Below are positions 47,695 to 59,299 of a DNA stretch of 64,000 bases, piece by piece. A program made the position numbers and the translations under genes. Below the pieces are notes generated by a model, which was given only the letters and a program-made list of their open reading frames with translations, had not been told where the DNA came from and did not search any database. This DNA comes from Maniola hyperantus (lineage: Eukaryota > Arthropoda > Insecta > Lepidoptera > Nymphalidae): the NCBI RefSeq assembly GCF_902806685.2, contig NC_048555.1, positions 11,532,001 to 11,596,000 on the forward strand, in the 5' to 3' direction. Within the stretch, counting starts at the first letter, position 1. Every line of letters begins with the position of its first letter.

Positions 47695-47990
47695 TTACTA
47701 TACAAATCATGCCCGCATGGAGTGGTGTCAAGAATACTGGCTGCATTTCCGCACTGGACAGCCAGGTTGATCCGTTGCGCAAAAAATGAGCCAGCACTTT
47801 TGTCACTAGATGAGGGTATTAATCGCGGTGAAATGTCTCGTAATTTTTTTTGCACGAAGATTCCATGGCCCCAGGGTTTCCACGGCAAACGGAACAAAAA
47901 TTTAACTTTCGAGTAAATCTTTCGAGATGTGGTTTTCAGCTGTTTCTATTGCGGCTTCCGGTCTTGATGCTGTTTCCCTAATATGTATGA
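47695..47990 (-). mobile_element. Decayed LINE-like fragment
   Basis: The minus strand shows INLAVQCGNAASILDTTPCG, which recalls the C-termini of some lepidopteran LINE proteins. Shared nucleotide stretches (for example CGCGGTGAAATGTCTC and TTTCCACGGCAAACGG) occur at 1770-1835 and 13500-13660 (opposite strand). The family is not certain. Confidence 0.4.
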
Positions 47991-48156
47991 CACGGGGCCG
48001 ATTTGTCAACGCGAGTTGCGTCCCACATTAGCGCCCGTCCCCGTTCTCAGGGAACTTGGGAACGGGGACGCCATCATGTCTCTTGCCATCATCCCGACTA
48101 ATCCCTGCTGGCACAGAATATAATATAATAGTGCCGATGTCCATTTGAGGACGTCT

Positions 48157-48441
48157 CATCATGATCAACCCATCACCGGCTCACTACAGAGCACAGGTCT
48201 CCTCTCAGAGTGAGAAGGGTTTTGGCCATAGTCTACCACGCTGGCCAACTTCACACACCTTTGAGAACATTGTGGAGAACTCACAGACATGCAGGTTTCC
48301 TCACGATGTTTGCAAGCGATATTTTAATTTTTAATTACTTAAAAACGCACATAACTCCGAAAAGTTAGAGGTGCGTGCCCGGGATCGAACCCCCGACCTC
48401 CGATTGGAAGGCGGACGTCCTAACAACTAGGCTACCACAGC
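48157..48441 (-). mobile_element. SINE family A, minus orientation
   Basis: Tail ATCATGATCAACCCATCACC at the low end and the head (CTAACAACTAGGCTACCACAGC) at the high end; small internal deletions. Confidence 0.8.
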
Positions 48442-49091
48442 TTGAGGACGTCTATTGGTTGATAATGATGAATGCCGAATGGAGTCCAAAACAAACACGG
48501 TTATTTATAAAACAATCTAGGTTTGTTTATAAGGGTAAGCAGTTTTTAATTCTTCCTTTTACATCATCTTTGGCTACTGAATAAATTGAGTTGGATGTCT
48601 TACTAACACCTAATGACTTAGGTCTCAGGAGATAGTCTAGCATAACCTTGATAGATAAATAAATCATGATCGAACAAATCTGTAATTCTCCATAATGATT
48701 GGCACGCCATAATTTACATGAAATTCCGCCTTTGTGAAGCTTGATGAAGCTCATTCTTATGATTTGATTACATTTATGTATTTAAGTCATCGAGGTAATT
48801 ACTAGGTGCATACTGCATAGGTCTTGGTTAATCTGAGAATATAGATAGTGCTAAATAAACACTAGGATTTCGTAAAATCGTAAAATGTTTCAAAGAAGTT
48901 TGGTAAAAGATAACAATTCTGCTACTAACTCATTGGTATTGAATGAGCAAGTTCTATAGGTACCTACTATTTAACCTACTAAGGTAAGGTAAGGTAGTTA
49001 AAAATCCAGTCTAAGAGTCCAGCTAAGGTATTTCAGGTAGTTAAAGATTAAAAAAAGCTAACTACATATCTCATGTGATATATTACCTATC

Positions 49092-49411
49092 ATGATCATG
49101 ATCATGATCAACCCATCGCCGGCTCACTACAGAGCACGGGTCTCCTCTCAGAGTGAGAAGGGTTTTGGCCATAGTCTACCACGCTGGCCAAGTGCGGATT
49201 GGCAGACTTCACACACCTTTTGAGAACATTATGGAGAACTCTCAGGCATGACAGGTTTCCTCACGATGTTTTCCTTCACCGTTAAAGCAAGTGATATTTT
49301 AATTACTTAAAAACGCACATGACTCCGAAAAGTTAGAGATGCGTGCCCGGGATCGAACCCCCGACCTCCGATTGGAAGGCGGACGTCCTAACCACTAGGC
49401 TACCACAGCTT
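49092..49411 (-). mobile_element. SINE family A, minus orientation, full length
   Basis: Tail of alternating ATCATG at 49092-49112, complete body, B box GGGATCGAACCCCC and head CCTAACCACTAGGCTACCAC. Confidence 0.82.
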
Positions 49412-49831
49412 TACCTATAGTCCGTACAAAATGACTCCTCACGCGGCATATTAATTGCTCTATGTGTCAACAGTCGCGTAAAAAGTAAGATTTTAAGGGC
49501 GCTGTATAGTACGTAACGTGGTTTTTTAAACAATTCAATATCAAATCCATACAATAAGTATTTACATGGTGATAATTATTATAATACCTGATAATATAGA
49601 TAATGGTTGCGTAGGTGAACCCATTGAACAGACAGACATACAAATCGAATGAGCTTCACAAAATGCTTATGAATAATTTATGACACTAATATTGATTGAA
49701 GCCATTAAATTGTGGTTTGTTATGTTATGGTTTTACCGGGTATGGTATCTTTTAACCATCGACTACAGTTTACGACAGTTAGGAAACTTGTAACAAAAGA
49801 TTGACAATTTTACAGGCATAGGCTTTATTAG

Positions 49832-50050
49832 TCTTAAATATATAAAAGGATAGATGACTGACTGACTGACTGATCTATCAACGCACAGCTTAAACTACTG
49901 GACGTATCGGGCTGAAATTTGACATGCAGATAGCTATTATGATGTAGGCATCCAGTAAGAAAGTATTTTTGAAAATTTCACCCGTAAGGGGGTGAAATAG
50001 GTGTTTGAAATTTGTGTAGTCCACGCGGGCGAAGTCGCGAGCATAAGCTT
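49832..50050 (+). mobile_element. Non-autonomous Helitron
   Basis: TCTTAAATATATAAAAGG start and GAGCATAAGCTTG end (CTAG changed to CTTG). Confidence 0.78.
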
Positions 50051-50149
50051 GTTTACTTTAAACTCAAAACTCAAACTTAAATTATTTATTCAGAATAGGT
50101 AAAATGCTACGCTTACTATGGTCAAAATGTTAATTTGTAAGATGATATA

Positions 50150-50236
50150 CAGCCGCACTCAGAGTCGCTTAATCGTTAGCTATCCATACTAATGAATGCC
50201 TTAAGTAACGATTAAGCGACTCTGAGTGCGGCTGTC
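50150..50236. repeat. Inverted repeat with 29-bp arms
   Basis: CAGCCGCACTCAGAGTCGCT and AGCGACTCTGAGTGCGGCTG with a loop of about 25 bp. Likely a MITE. Confidence 0.7.
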
Positions 50237-50544
50237 AGTGGTGATAATAATTAATACGTACCTACTTAAAACTAAAGCAACGAGTATCTATACAACATCT
50301 TGTCGGTCAATCGAGGAGCCCTTGACTCATTTGTTAATTATAGGCCACTGACGATGCAGCCAAAGATGGTACATGTAAATTGAGAAGAATTGTTTTCTAA
50401 TGCAGCATCTTACCAGAATGCTAAATCGGTTGTCGGCGCTTTGTGAGAGCGATATCTATTGTGGTTTATTTGCGGTTAATCATCCATACTTAATTGTATC
50501 TGTTTTCTGTTACATTAGTATTGTTTATTTTGTTGATTTGTTAC

Positions 50545-50735
50545 ATTTTGTTAGCTCAACCGGTATAGGAGTGGACTGAAAACCGAAAGGTCGACGGTTC
50601 AAACCCCGCCCGTTGCACTATTGTCGTACCTACTCCTAGCACAAGCTTGACGCTTAATTGGAGAGGAAAGGGGAATATTAGTCATTTAAAAAATGGCTAA
50701 TATTCTTTTTAAAAAATAAAAAAAATAAAAAAATA
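50545..50735 (+). mobile_element. SINE family B (tRNA-derived) with A-rich tail
   Basis: TAGCTCAACCGGTATAGGAG (A box) and CGACGGTTCAAACCCCGCC (B box), body GTACCTACTCCTAGCACAAG and an A-rich 3' tail. The 5' end is slightly truncated. Confidence 0.75.
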
Positions 50736-50918
50736 AATTCTTATTTCATTTTCTTATCTTCTTCATCAGTCTCAAATACCTATTTGGCGCAGGGCAAATC
50801 GTTTCTAACGGACTTTGAAAAAAATTATTAAAAAACCGACTTCCAAAACAACTACAAAGCAAAAAAACAAATTGTTTCTATACGTGTATGTATGAAGTCG
50901 GGCGAGCATAATAATAAG

Positions 50919-51096
50919 AGCCTCAATAGCTCAACTGGTAAAGGAGTGGACTGAAAACCGAAAGGTCACGGTTCAAACCCCGCCCGTTGCACTATTGTCG
51001 TACCTACTCCTAGCACAAGCCTGACGCTTAGTTGGAGAGGAAAGGGGAAAATTAGTCATTTAACATGGCTAATATTCTTTAAAAAAAAAAAAAAAC
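50919..51096 (+). mobile_element. SINE family B, full length
   Basis: AGCCTCAATAGCTCAACTGG head, B box GGTTCAAACCCC, body and poly(A) tail. Confidence 0.8.
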
Positions 51097-54000
51097 TAGA
51101 AATCAAAGCGTCTATTTCAACATACCTACATAGGTACCTATACTAACGTGTAGAAACATTTTTTATTTTTAAATTTTTAGTGGTTTTGGAAAAAGTCGTG
51201 CGCTTAGTTAGTTAGCTTAGTGCGTGCGCACAAAGTTAGTCCACTCGCTATAGTTTATGGTTTAGTATTTAGGGTTCCGTAACCGAAGGGTGTCAACGGG
51301 ACTCTATTACTAAGCCTCCGCTGTCCGTCCGTCCGTCTGCCCATCTGTCTGTCAGCGGGCTGTATCTCGTGAACTGCAATAGATAGAGAGTTGAAATTTT
51401 CACAGAATGTTTATTTCTATTGCCGCTATAACAACAAATACTTAAAATCTCAAGATTGGTGCCATGAAAATTTAAAAAAAAATTTGGAAGTGTTACTTTT
51501 GTATGATGGTATGAAACCCTTCCTGTCTGAGTCCAATTCGCACTTGACCGTTTTTTAAATACCTCGTCAACTTCGTAAAATAAATTTTTGGTTTGAAGGC
51601 TATTTATTTTATGTCTTCTATAATAATTTATCTTGGGATTTTGTTCTAAATTTTAATTGATCTGAACAATGGAACGCGGCCGGATGTTTTAATTTTATTA
51701 CCAGGATATTATTATGATATAGCCAGTCTATTTTTACGTCGTGTAAGGCATAGTACGCGACAGGTTTACATAGATCGGGTTGAGGACGCCTCGCACACCC
51801 GCACGTCCCCCGCACGAACCCGGTGTGAGATAGCGCGGGTGTGCGGGGCGCCTATTCTGAGATAAATACATAAAAAAAAAAATTTTTGACGAACCTTTTA
51901 CAATTTATGCTTACTAAAGGCAAATAATAACTATTTCCTAAATAAATTAATCGTCGCATGTCCGCCATCTTGAATTTGAAAATAAATGTCATAATCAAAA
52001 TCAGTAAGTATCCTGGAAAACCCTGAAAACTTCACCCATTTATATTTTTTGTAAAAAGTGCATGCCCGCCCCGCCATCTTAGATATGAAAATAAATGTCA
52101 TTATCTAATTCAGCATCTAAGAAAAGTGCCTATTCAGTCAACACTTGTTACACACGCAATATGTAGGTGTGAGTCAACGGGAAAAAAAATCCCATTGAGT
52201 CACAGTGTTACTCAACGGGGAAAAAAATCCAAGAATTCCCCTTGAGTCACTCACGGGGGTGCGACTCAACGGGAATAACCCAAACGAAGGGGGTAAGGTT
52301 CCCCTTTCAGCACGTAGCTTAGATCTGCCCTAAAAATGCGATCCCGGGGGATCGCACCCCCGACCTTCCGAATAGCAGGCCGACCTCTTAACCAGTAAGC
52401 TATGACTACTTATGGATAAAGTAAATTCTTTAAATTAATCACGCATAGTACACCAGCGCAAATAATTCAGTAATGTGTCAGGTGGCAGATCCTACCATTG
52501 TACTCCCACGCCTATGTCAAGGATGACTTGAATCATTAGGAAGTGTGTTTGGGTGTATTGTCTGTGTGTTTGGTACACCTCATAAACAATAGATTGGTTC
52601 CTATGTTTGAAGTATGAATGCTGTTAGATATTGAATATGAATTGTCGGCTTTTTCCCATACGAAATGGGGTTAGTAATAAGGCCGTCTTTGCATTATACA
52701 TTATGTTAGTTTTTAGTTTCTTTGCGTTTTTACGGGTTTTACCGAACCCTCGACCTCCGATTAGAAGGCGGACGTCCTAACCACTAGGCTATCACAGCTT
52801 ACTAATCTCAGCCTAATCATGTACCGGACATTGACTTATATATTACTTCGTATGGACAGGAAACAAACAAAATGGCACCGACTCAGTGGTGCTTAAGCGC
52901 CAAATGTAACCTCAGTGACGTCTGGATTTCAAACGGGTCGTTCATTAGTACCTATCTAAGAGGTGACGCTGATTTATTTGGTTCCAAAACCTTGAAAAAT
53001 TTTGTTCGCTTGGGCATATCTTGTCATTTATATCGATGGTACCGGATCCATATTTTACGAGTTAAAGATCATCGTGCCAAAAGTTAACATGTTAATTGAT
53101 AGTTTTGGATGAAGTTTTCAAAACATTAATGGATCTATTTGGAGCAAAAATAACACGTTACAAAAAATATAACATAATGCATATATTATATAATATTATA
53201 TAATTAATTATAATAAAATATTTGCATGTAATAAGCGCCTAATCACTAGGTACCCATATTATAAATGCGAAAGTGTGTTTGTTTATTGGTTTGTTAGTTT
53301 GTTGGTTTGTCCTTTAATCACGTCGCAACGGAGCAACGGATTGACGTGATTCTTTGCACGTATATATTTTAAGACCTGGACTCTGGAGAGTGACATAGGC
53401 TTTTTATCCTGGAAAATCAAAGAGTTCCCACGGGATTTTTAAAACTTAAATCCACACCAACAAAGTCGCCGGAACTCGCGAGCATCATATTCTATTTAGT
53501 AGGTAGGTACATATTGACATAGCTTGCATCCCGTAGACGGACAAAGGCTACTTTTATCCCGGCCCACGGGGTTTAAAACCAAAAGTTACGTGAACGGAGT
53601 CGTGATCATCATCTAAGTAGTACTTAGATAATTAATTTTTGGTAGCTTAACCATGTCTTCATTGTAAAGTGTAACAACTAACGAGTTACATGACTTGTTG
53701 AAAAGGTCAGTATGTCAAATCCTTTTGTGTGATGTTAATTTAATAATTTAGATGCCTCCATACTTATTCTCAACCTCGACTTTTAGTGACATTTTATTCC
53801 GGCTTTTAAATCAAGAGTTCCCGCGGGATTTTTAGAAATCTAAATCCACGCGGACTGGGACGCGGGCATCAGCTAGTTAAGGATATTTTTATTTTTCAGA
53901 CCTTGTAGTCGCAAGCTTCGATCGCGGTTTTATACTAACAAACCTGTCTAATGGACAGCTAGGAACGCGGCACAAGACTTGAAGACTAGAAGAGAGACCT

Positions 54001-54204
54001 GTGTCCAACTGTGGACGTCTAACCGTTAAAGATAACGTAACTGTCTAACGATCAATACCTACTTCAGGAGTACAGGCATTGCGCTTAGTTGCAATCACAG
54101 ACCACCACCAGCTATGGACGCCTAATAGCACCCGCGATCGCCAAGCTTAGGCAGTTGCTTAGCATAAAAGTCGGCCTACGCCCGTTTGGTACCCTATAAG
54201 ATTT

Positions 54205-54276
54205 ATTTATTTTGACGACACCCATTGATTGTCTAGCCGTTAGACAATCAATGGGTGTCGTCAAAATAAATAAATA
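54205..54276. repeat. Perfect inverted repeat, 33-bp arms and 5-nt loop
   Basis: TTTTGACGACACCCATTGAT and ATCAATGGGTGTCGTCAAAA around GCCGT; could extrude as a cruciform or form a hairpin RNA. Confidence 0.78.
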
Positions 54277-55360
54277 AAAACCTATTAGGTACCTAATAGG
54301 TACAGCGTTGCTTATCGGCCTCCAAGTGATAGTTAGTTTCCAGGTTCAATTCCCGAGTGCCGACCGAAAACAATCAGGAAATGATCTCCATTAATTAAGC
54401 TCAGTTTTAACTCTGGCGAGAATCTAGTCTGATTACCAACCTTTTCCCAACCTACAGCTATTTAGCCGTATAAGAACGAAAACATGAGAACTTCCTAGTG
54501 CTTAAACAATTGATGCACTAAACTTTTATGCTAATAATATACAATTTGTTTTGATCAAGCCAAGTTTTTTGAATAGTATGAACTAAAATTGGCGCATACA
54601 TTGTTAGGCTTTTGGTATACTAAGCCCAATATTATTATTTTAATAAACTGACCTAGTAGGAATAAATATTATGTGACGTATCCCGTTATTTATTTTAGTA
54701 TTTTCTAATAATTTTAAATTAAAAATAGAGTTGCACAATTTGAAATAAAATTTATGTTTGTTTACGCATGTCATAATATTATCATAAAGTAACCCTTTGA
54801 ACCATAAATTATGCCATGATTAAATGAAAATCTGTCAGTTAAATTTTAAATTTAAATATAAATAACCTAACTGCATTGGACTATGAAAACAAAATAGCAT
54901 ATAGAAATAGATAGCGGATTTTTAAAACATTTTTAATATTTACGGGAACATTTTCGATCTTTACATTTCGCATTTAGCAAAATCTTAATAATTTATATAA
55001 AATACAAAAAAATGTATCTACCTGTGTCCCCAAACTGGTTTCACTGAAAAAGCAATAGTGAGAAAATGTCTTCTGAGTGTATTTTTAGCGTAGTTGCCTG
55101 GGTTTTTTTTTATTTATTTTTAGCGTAGAACTGCACACGCCGGGTAACCGCTAGTAGGATATAGTATAGAACCAAAAATACATGAAGATTTACAAGCAAA
55201 GAACAGTATACAAAACAGACACGTACTACACTTAAAATCAAGCTTTTATGAGTACGATGCGTGAAATGTGTAAATTGGTCTCGGTGTGTTCCAATCCTTA
55301 CTCTCATCTCACAGAGATCCTACATCTCAACCTTGACATTGCCAGCATTGATGGCAGCAG

Positions 55361-55368
55361 TATATAAG
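55361..55368 (+). promoter_or_regulatory. TATA box of gene 2
   Basis: TATATAAG lies 60 bp upstream of the ATG. A GCATCATT element 26-28 bp downstream resembles the one at the same place in gene 1 and probably marks the transcription start (near 55389). The 5' UTR would be about 30 nt. Confidence 0.75.
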
Positions 55369-55420
55369 CCGACCTGGACCCAAGATGCATCATTCCACCA
55401 CCAGTACTTGAAGAAGCAAC

Positions 55421-55429
55421 ATGAAACTG
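55421..55429 (+). CDS. Gene 2 coding exon 1 (MKL)
   Basis: ATG AAA CTG followed by the donor GTACGT at 55430. It lies about 60 bp downstream of a TATA box and joins in frame to the hydrophobic core IILAALVSVCAAA in exon 2. Confidence 0.9.
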
Positions 55430-58400
55430 GTACGTCAATCGGCCTAATTATATTAATTTCGAAAGGACTCCCCGTGAAGTGTTTTGTAATTATAGTGGAT
55501 CTCATTTTACTTGAACTCGTGATTGGGATATTATCAAGAGGCGAAAATACGTGTGAAATATTTCTGTGGACCTTATTAAGATCTATAGCATATTGTATAG
55601 CAACCCTGGTTATTGGATTTGACGACCTCCCTGGCGCAGTGGTAAGCACTGTGGTCTTATTAGTGGGAGGTCCCGGGTTCGATTCCTGGCAGGGGTTTGG
55701 AATTTCTAAATCTCTGTTCTGGTCTGGTGGGAGGCTTTGGCCGTGGCTAGTTACCATCCTACCGGTAAAGTCGTGCCGCCAAGCGATTTAGCGTGTCGGC
55801 ACGATGCCGTGTAGAAATCAAAGGGGCATGGGTGTAATAAAAACTGCCATACCCCTTCCAGGTTAGCCCGCTTCCATCTTAGACTGCATCATCCACCACC
55901 AGGTGAGATTGCAGTCAAGGGCTAACTTGTAACTGAATTTAACGGTCCAAGATTCCGAGATTTGTTTTTAACAATCCCGTGGGAACTCTTTGGTTTTCCG
56001 GAATAAAAGTAGCATATGTCACTCTCCAGTAGGGCGATTGTCTAAAACCTGCATCAATCATTAATACAATCTCAATTGTTCTGATTGGCTGAATTTGTGC
56101 GATTCTTGTTGCAACAATGCATTGTGGCCAATAGTGAGCGAGCATTAACCAATCAGAGATGATTGCGATCGTGACATTGTAGCTGTCAAACAACCGCGGT
56201 AGGGCCACAGGTCTTTGAATATACCCATGCAAAAAATCACGTCAATCCGTTGCTCCGTTGCGACGTGATTGAAGGACAAACCAACAAATCAATAAGCCAA
56301 GAAACAACCACACTTTCGCATTTATAATAATGGTACTGATTAAGCTTACCCAATTAGAATGGAATAGAATAGATTTTTATTCAGATAAACTTTTACAAGT
56401 GCTTTTGAATTGTCAACTAGTTTAATTCAAGGTGATTAAACAAGCTTTCCGCTTCCCAGATAATCCTAGCAGCCTTAGTTAGCGTGTGCGCCGCGGCCGT
56501 CCTACCCGGCTATGGCACCGTGGTACCCCCCCAATACGCTAGGACCTACTACCCGGAGAGAGCTCGTTCTGCCCTGGAAAGGAATGCCGCCGTCTTGAGA
56601 TCAGTGTCTGATCAGAACGAACTGGGGTACCACTGGGCTTATGACACTGAAAATGGTGAGTTTCAAAGTTAATTCAATGACCGATGACCCCTTTACCCGC
56701 TGCTTCGCCCAGCCTTGCTATATGTCTACTGAGTACATAAGTGATAAGTACAGTCTAAGATGGAATCAGGTTAACTTTTTTTTATTTTTTTTTTATTTTA
56801 TTTTATTGATCACGTAAATTTCAAAAATACATTTTAAAATAAACAGTTCGCCATCCTCTAGAAACTGTTAAAGTTTATGTGAGGATGGCGAGTTCGCGTT
56901 TTACAAATTTAATAAAATCTAGGTAACAAACTTATAAAAATTAAAAGCTGTAAATTAGTGCATATTTGTACATATAAAATATCGTTACATGAAGCACTTC
57001 CTAGACCTAGACTAGGCATCCAAAGAGGCACCTAGATCCAGGAAGTGCCTCTTACAATTTCTTATAAAAATCGCTCTTTTACTGTAGGTATTTTGCAGAG
57101 TTAAAGGTAAGTTATTCATTATATTTGCTAAGATATATGAACATGTTCTAGTTCCATAATTATTATTATTCTTAGGTAATTTAAACTTCTTGTAGTTTGG
57201 TAAGATGCGCAGCTTTCTGTTTCTCTCTTTACAAGTTAGGTGCTTTATGTTATGAACTAGAAGGTGATTCACTAAACTCAGTGTCTTACACTAAGGGTGA
57301 GATCTATAGAGCGCACTCTGACTTTGCTCAGACTTAAGACACGGTTAAAACGAGACAGCGTTATATAGGTGGCATAAATCTGTCTCGTTTTAACAGTGGC
57401 TCAAGTCTAAGCAAAGTCAAAGCTCGCTCTATAGATTTCAGCCTTAATGATAGTCCACCGAGCTCATTTGATATTTCTGGGTCCATTGCTGCTTCGCTGA
57501 GTGATATTAAGAAAACAATTCGTAGAAGGTTTTCTACGAAATTTTTTCGTCACGAATTACTTAATAATGAATTGATGATAATAAGCCTAGATACTTATAC
57601 TATAACCGTTAAATCTTATGCTCATCTATCTTTCTAAATATATAAAAGGAAAAGGTGACTGACTGACTGACTGACTGATCTATCAACGCACAGCTCAAAC
57701 CACTGGACGGATCGGTCTGAAATTTGGCATGCAGATAGCTATTATGACGTAGGCATCCGCTAAAAAAGGATTTTTCAAAATTCATTGTGTAGTCCACGCG
57801 GACGAAGTCGCGAGCATAAGCTAGTTATAATATAAGCTTAAGACAATAATATACCTAAGCTTTACGTTTATAGTTTAAAGTTATAAAAACAAGGTTAGTG
57901 ATCAACTTCGAGAAATAATTTTGCTATTAACGAATTTATTGAGAAATTTTATCTTGATAAGTATTATTAATTTTATCAGTAAAGTGCGATTTTACAATTA
58001 GGTATCATAACAATTTCAATAAAAATAATCTTCATTAAAAAAAAGTGAACCACCAATCTTTACTTTTCAGGCATCCAGGCTGAAGAAACCGGCCGTGAAG
58101 CCAACGGTATCCAGGCAGCTGGTGGTTACTCATACACGGGAGACGATGGTCAGGTCTACAGCGTGAGATACACCGCTGATGTCAACGGCTTCCAGGCCCA
58201 GGGTGCCCATCTACCCACCTCGCCTCCCATCCCTGAAGCGATAGCTAAGGCTCTGGCGGAAAATGCCAGAGATGAAGCTGCTGGGATCTTTGATGATGGT
58301 AAGATTCTGTTATATTTACAATGAACCAAAATCTTAATTTGCTATAATGCGCTGAAACAGTTCAAGTGCATTGCACTTTGCAATTGTGCATTGTAAGGTC

Positions 58401-59254
58401 TAAATCTCCTGAGGATGCTCCGGTGTCGGGGCGAAACGTGCGTCGAGTGTGTTTTGGGATTTGTGTGGTGCTGCCTGGTGGCTGCTTTTTCCTGCATGTT
58501 TAGCAGTGGGAGGGCGGGCGGTGCATTTCGCATGCTGCATGTTGCACCATACAGATTCGACCTGTTTCGGCGGATTATAGCAAACTAAGCTTTTGGTTAA
58601 AACCTGTGATAGCCTACTGGTTAGGACGTCCGCCTTCTAATCGGAGGTCGGGGGTTCGATCCCGGGCACGCACCTCTAACTTTTCAGAGTTATGTGCGTT
58701 TTAATTAATTAAATATCACTTGCTTTAACGGTGAAGGAAAACATCGTGAGGAAATCTGCATGCCTGAGAGTTCTCCATGCTGTTCTCAAAGGTTTGTGAA
58801 GTCTTCCAATCCGCACATGGCAACCCTTCTCATTCTGAGAGGAGACCCGTGCTCTGTAGTGAGCCGGTGATGGGTTGATCATGATGATGATGAAGCTTTT
58901 GGTTCATTGTATTATGTATATCATGGTCTTCCGCAAAGTAACGCCTGCTTTCTATACAACATCTGTTATATTTAGCGGAGGCTTGCTCGCGTATTTCTGC
59001 GTAGATATAGCCAGCCTTCCAAATCACTTTAACTCTAATGTATAATAATCTAACTTAAAGTAAAGTAAGTAAAATATGCTTTATTGTACACCAAAACAAA
59101 AACAATAGACATATAACAAATACAGCATGTACAATAGGCGGCCTTATCGCTAAAATAGCGATCTCTTCCAGGCAACCTTAGGGTAGAGGATATAAAAATT
59201 AAAGAAAGCGGAAGGGGTGTACTAATTAAATAAAGTAAATACACATAATATACG

Positions 59255-59299
<45 letters not shown>

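Larger units (their letters stand above)
46745..55350. other. Intergenic stretch upstream of gene 2
   Basis: Holds SINEs, Helitrons and MITEs listed. 46750-47280, 48440-49090, 51860-52330, 52800-53230 and 54280-55350 have no recognised gene. The frame 52872-53087 is open and less AT-rich but matches nothing I know. Confidence 0.5.

Noticed and set aside
52872..53087. 71-codon open frame in intergenic DNA
   Set aside because: It has no recognisable family, no splice or promoter context, and a length possible by chance. It was kept only as a note in the region entry.
55320..55791. Overlapping long frames on both strands around exon 1 of gene 2
   Set aside because: They span the promoter, exon 1, intron 1 and a SINE C copy; neither shows a protein domain.
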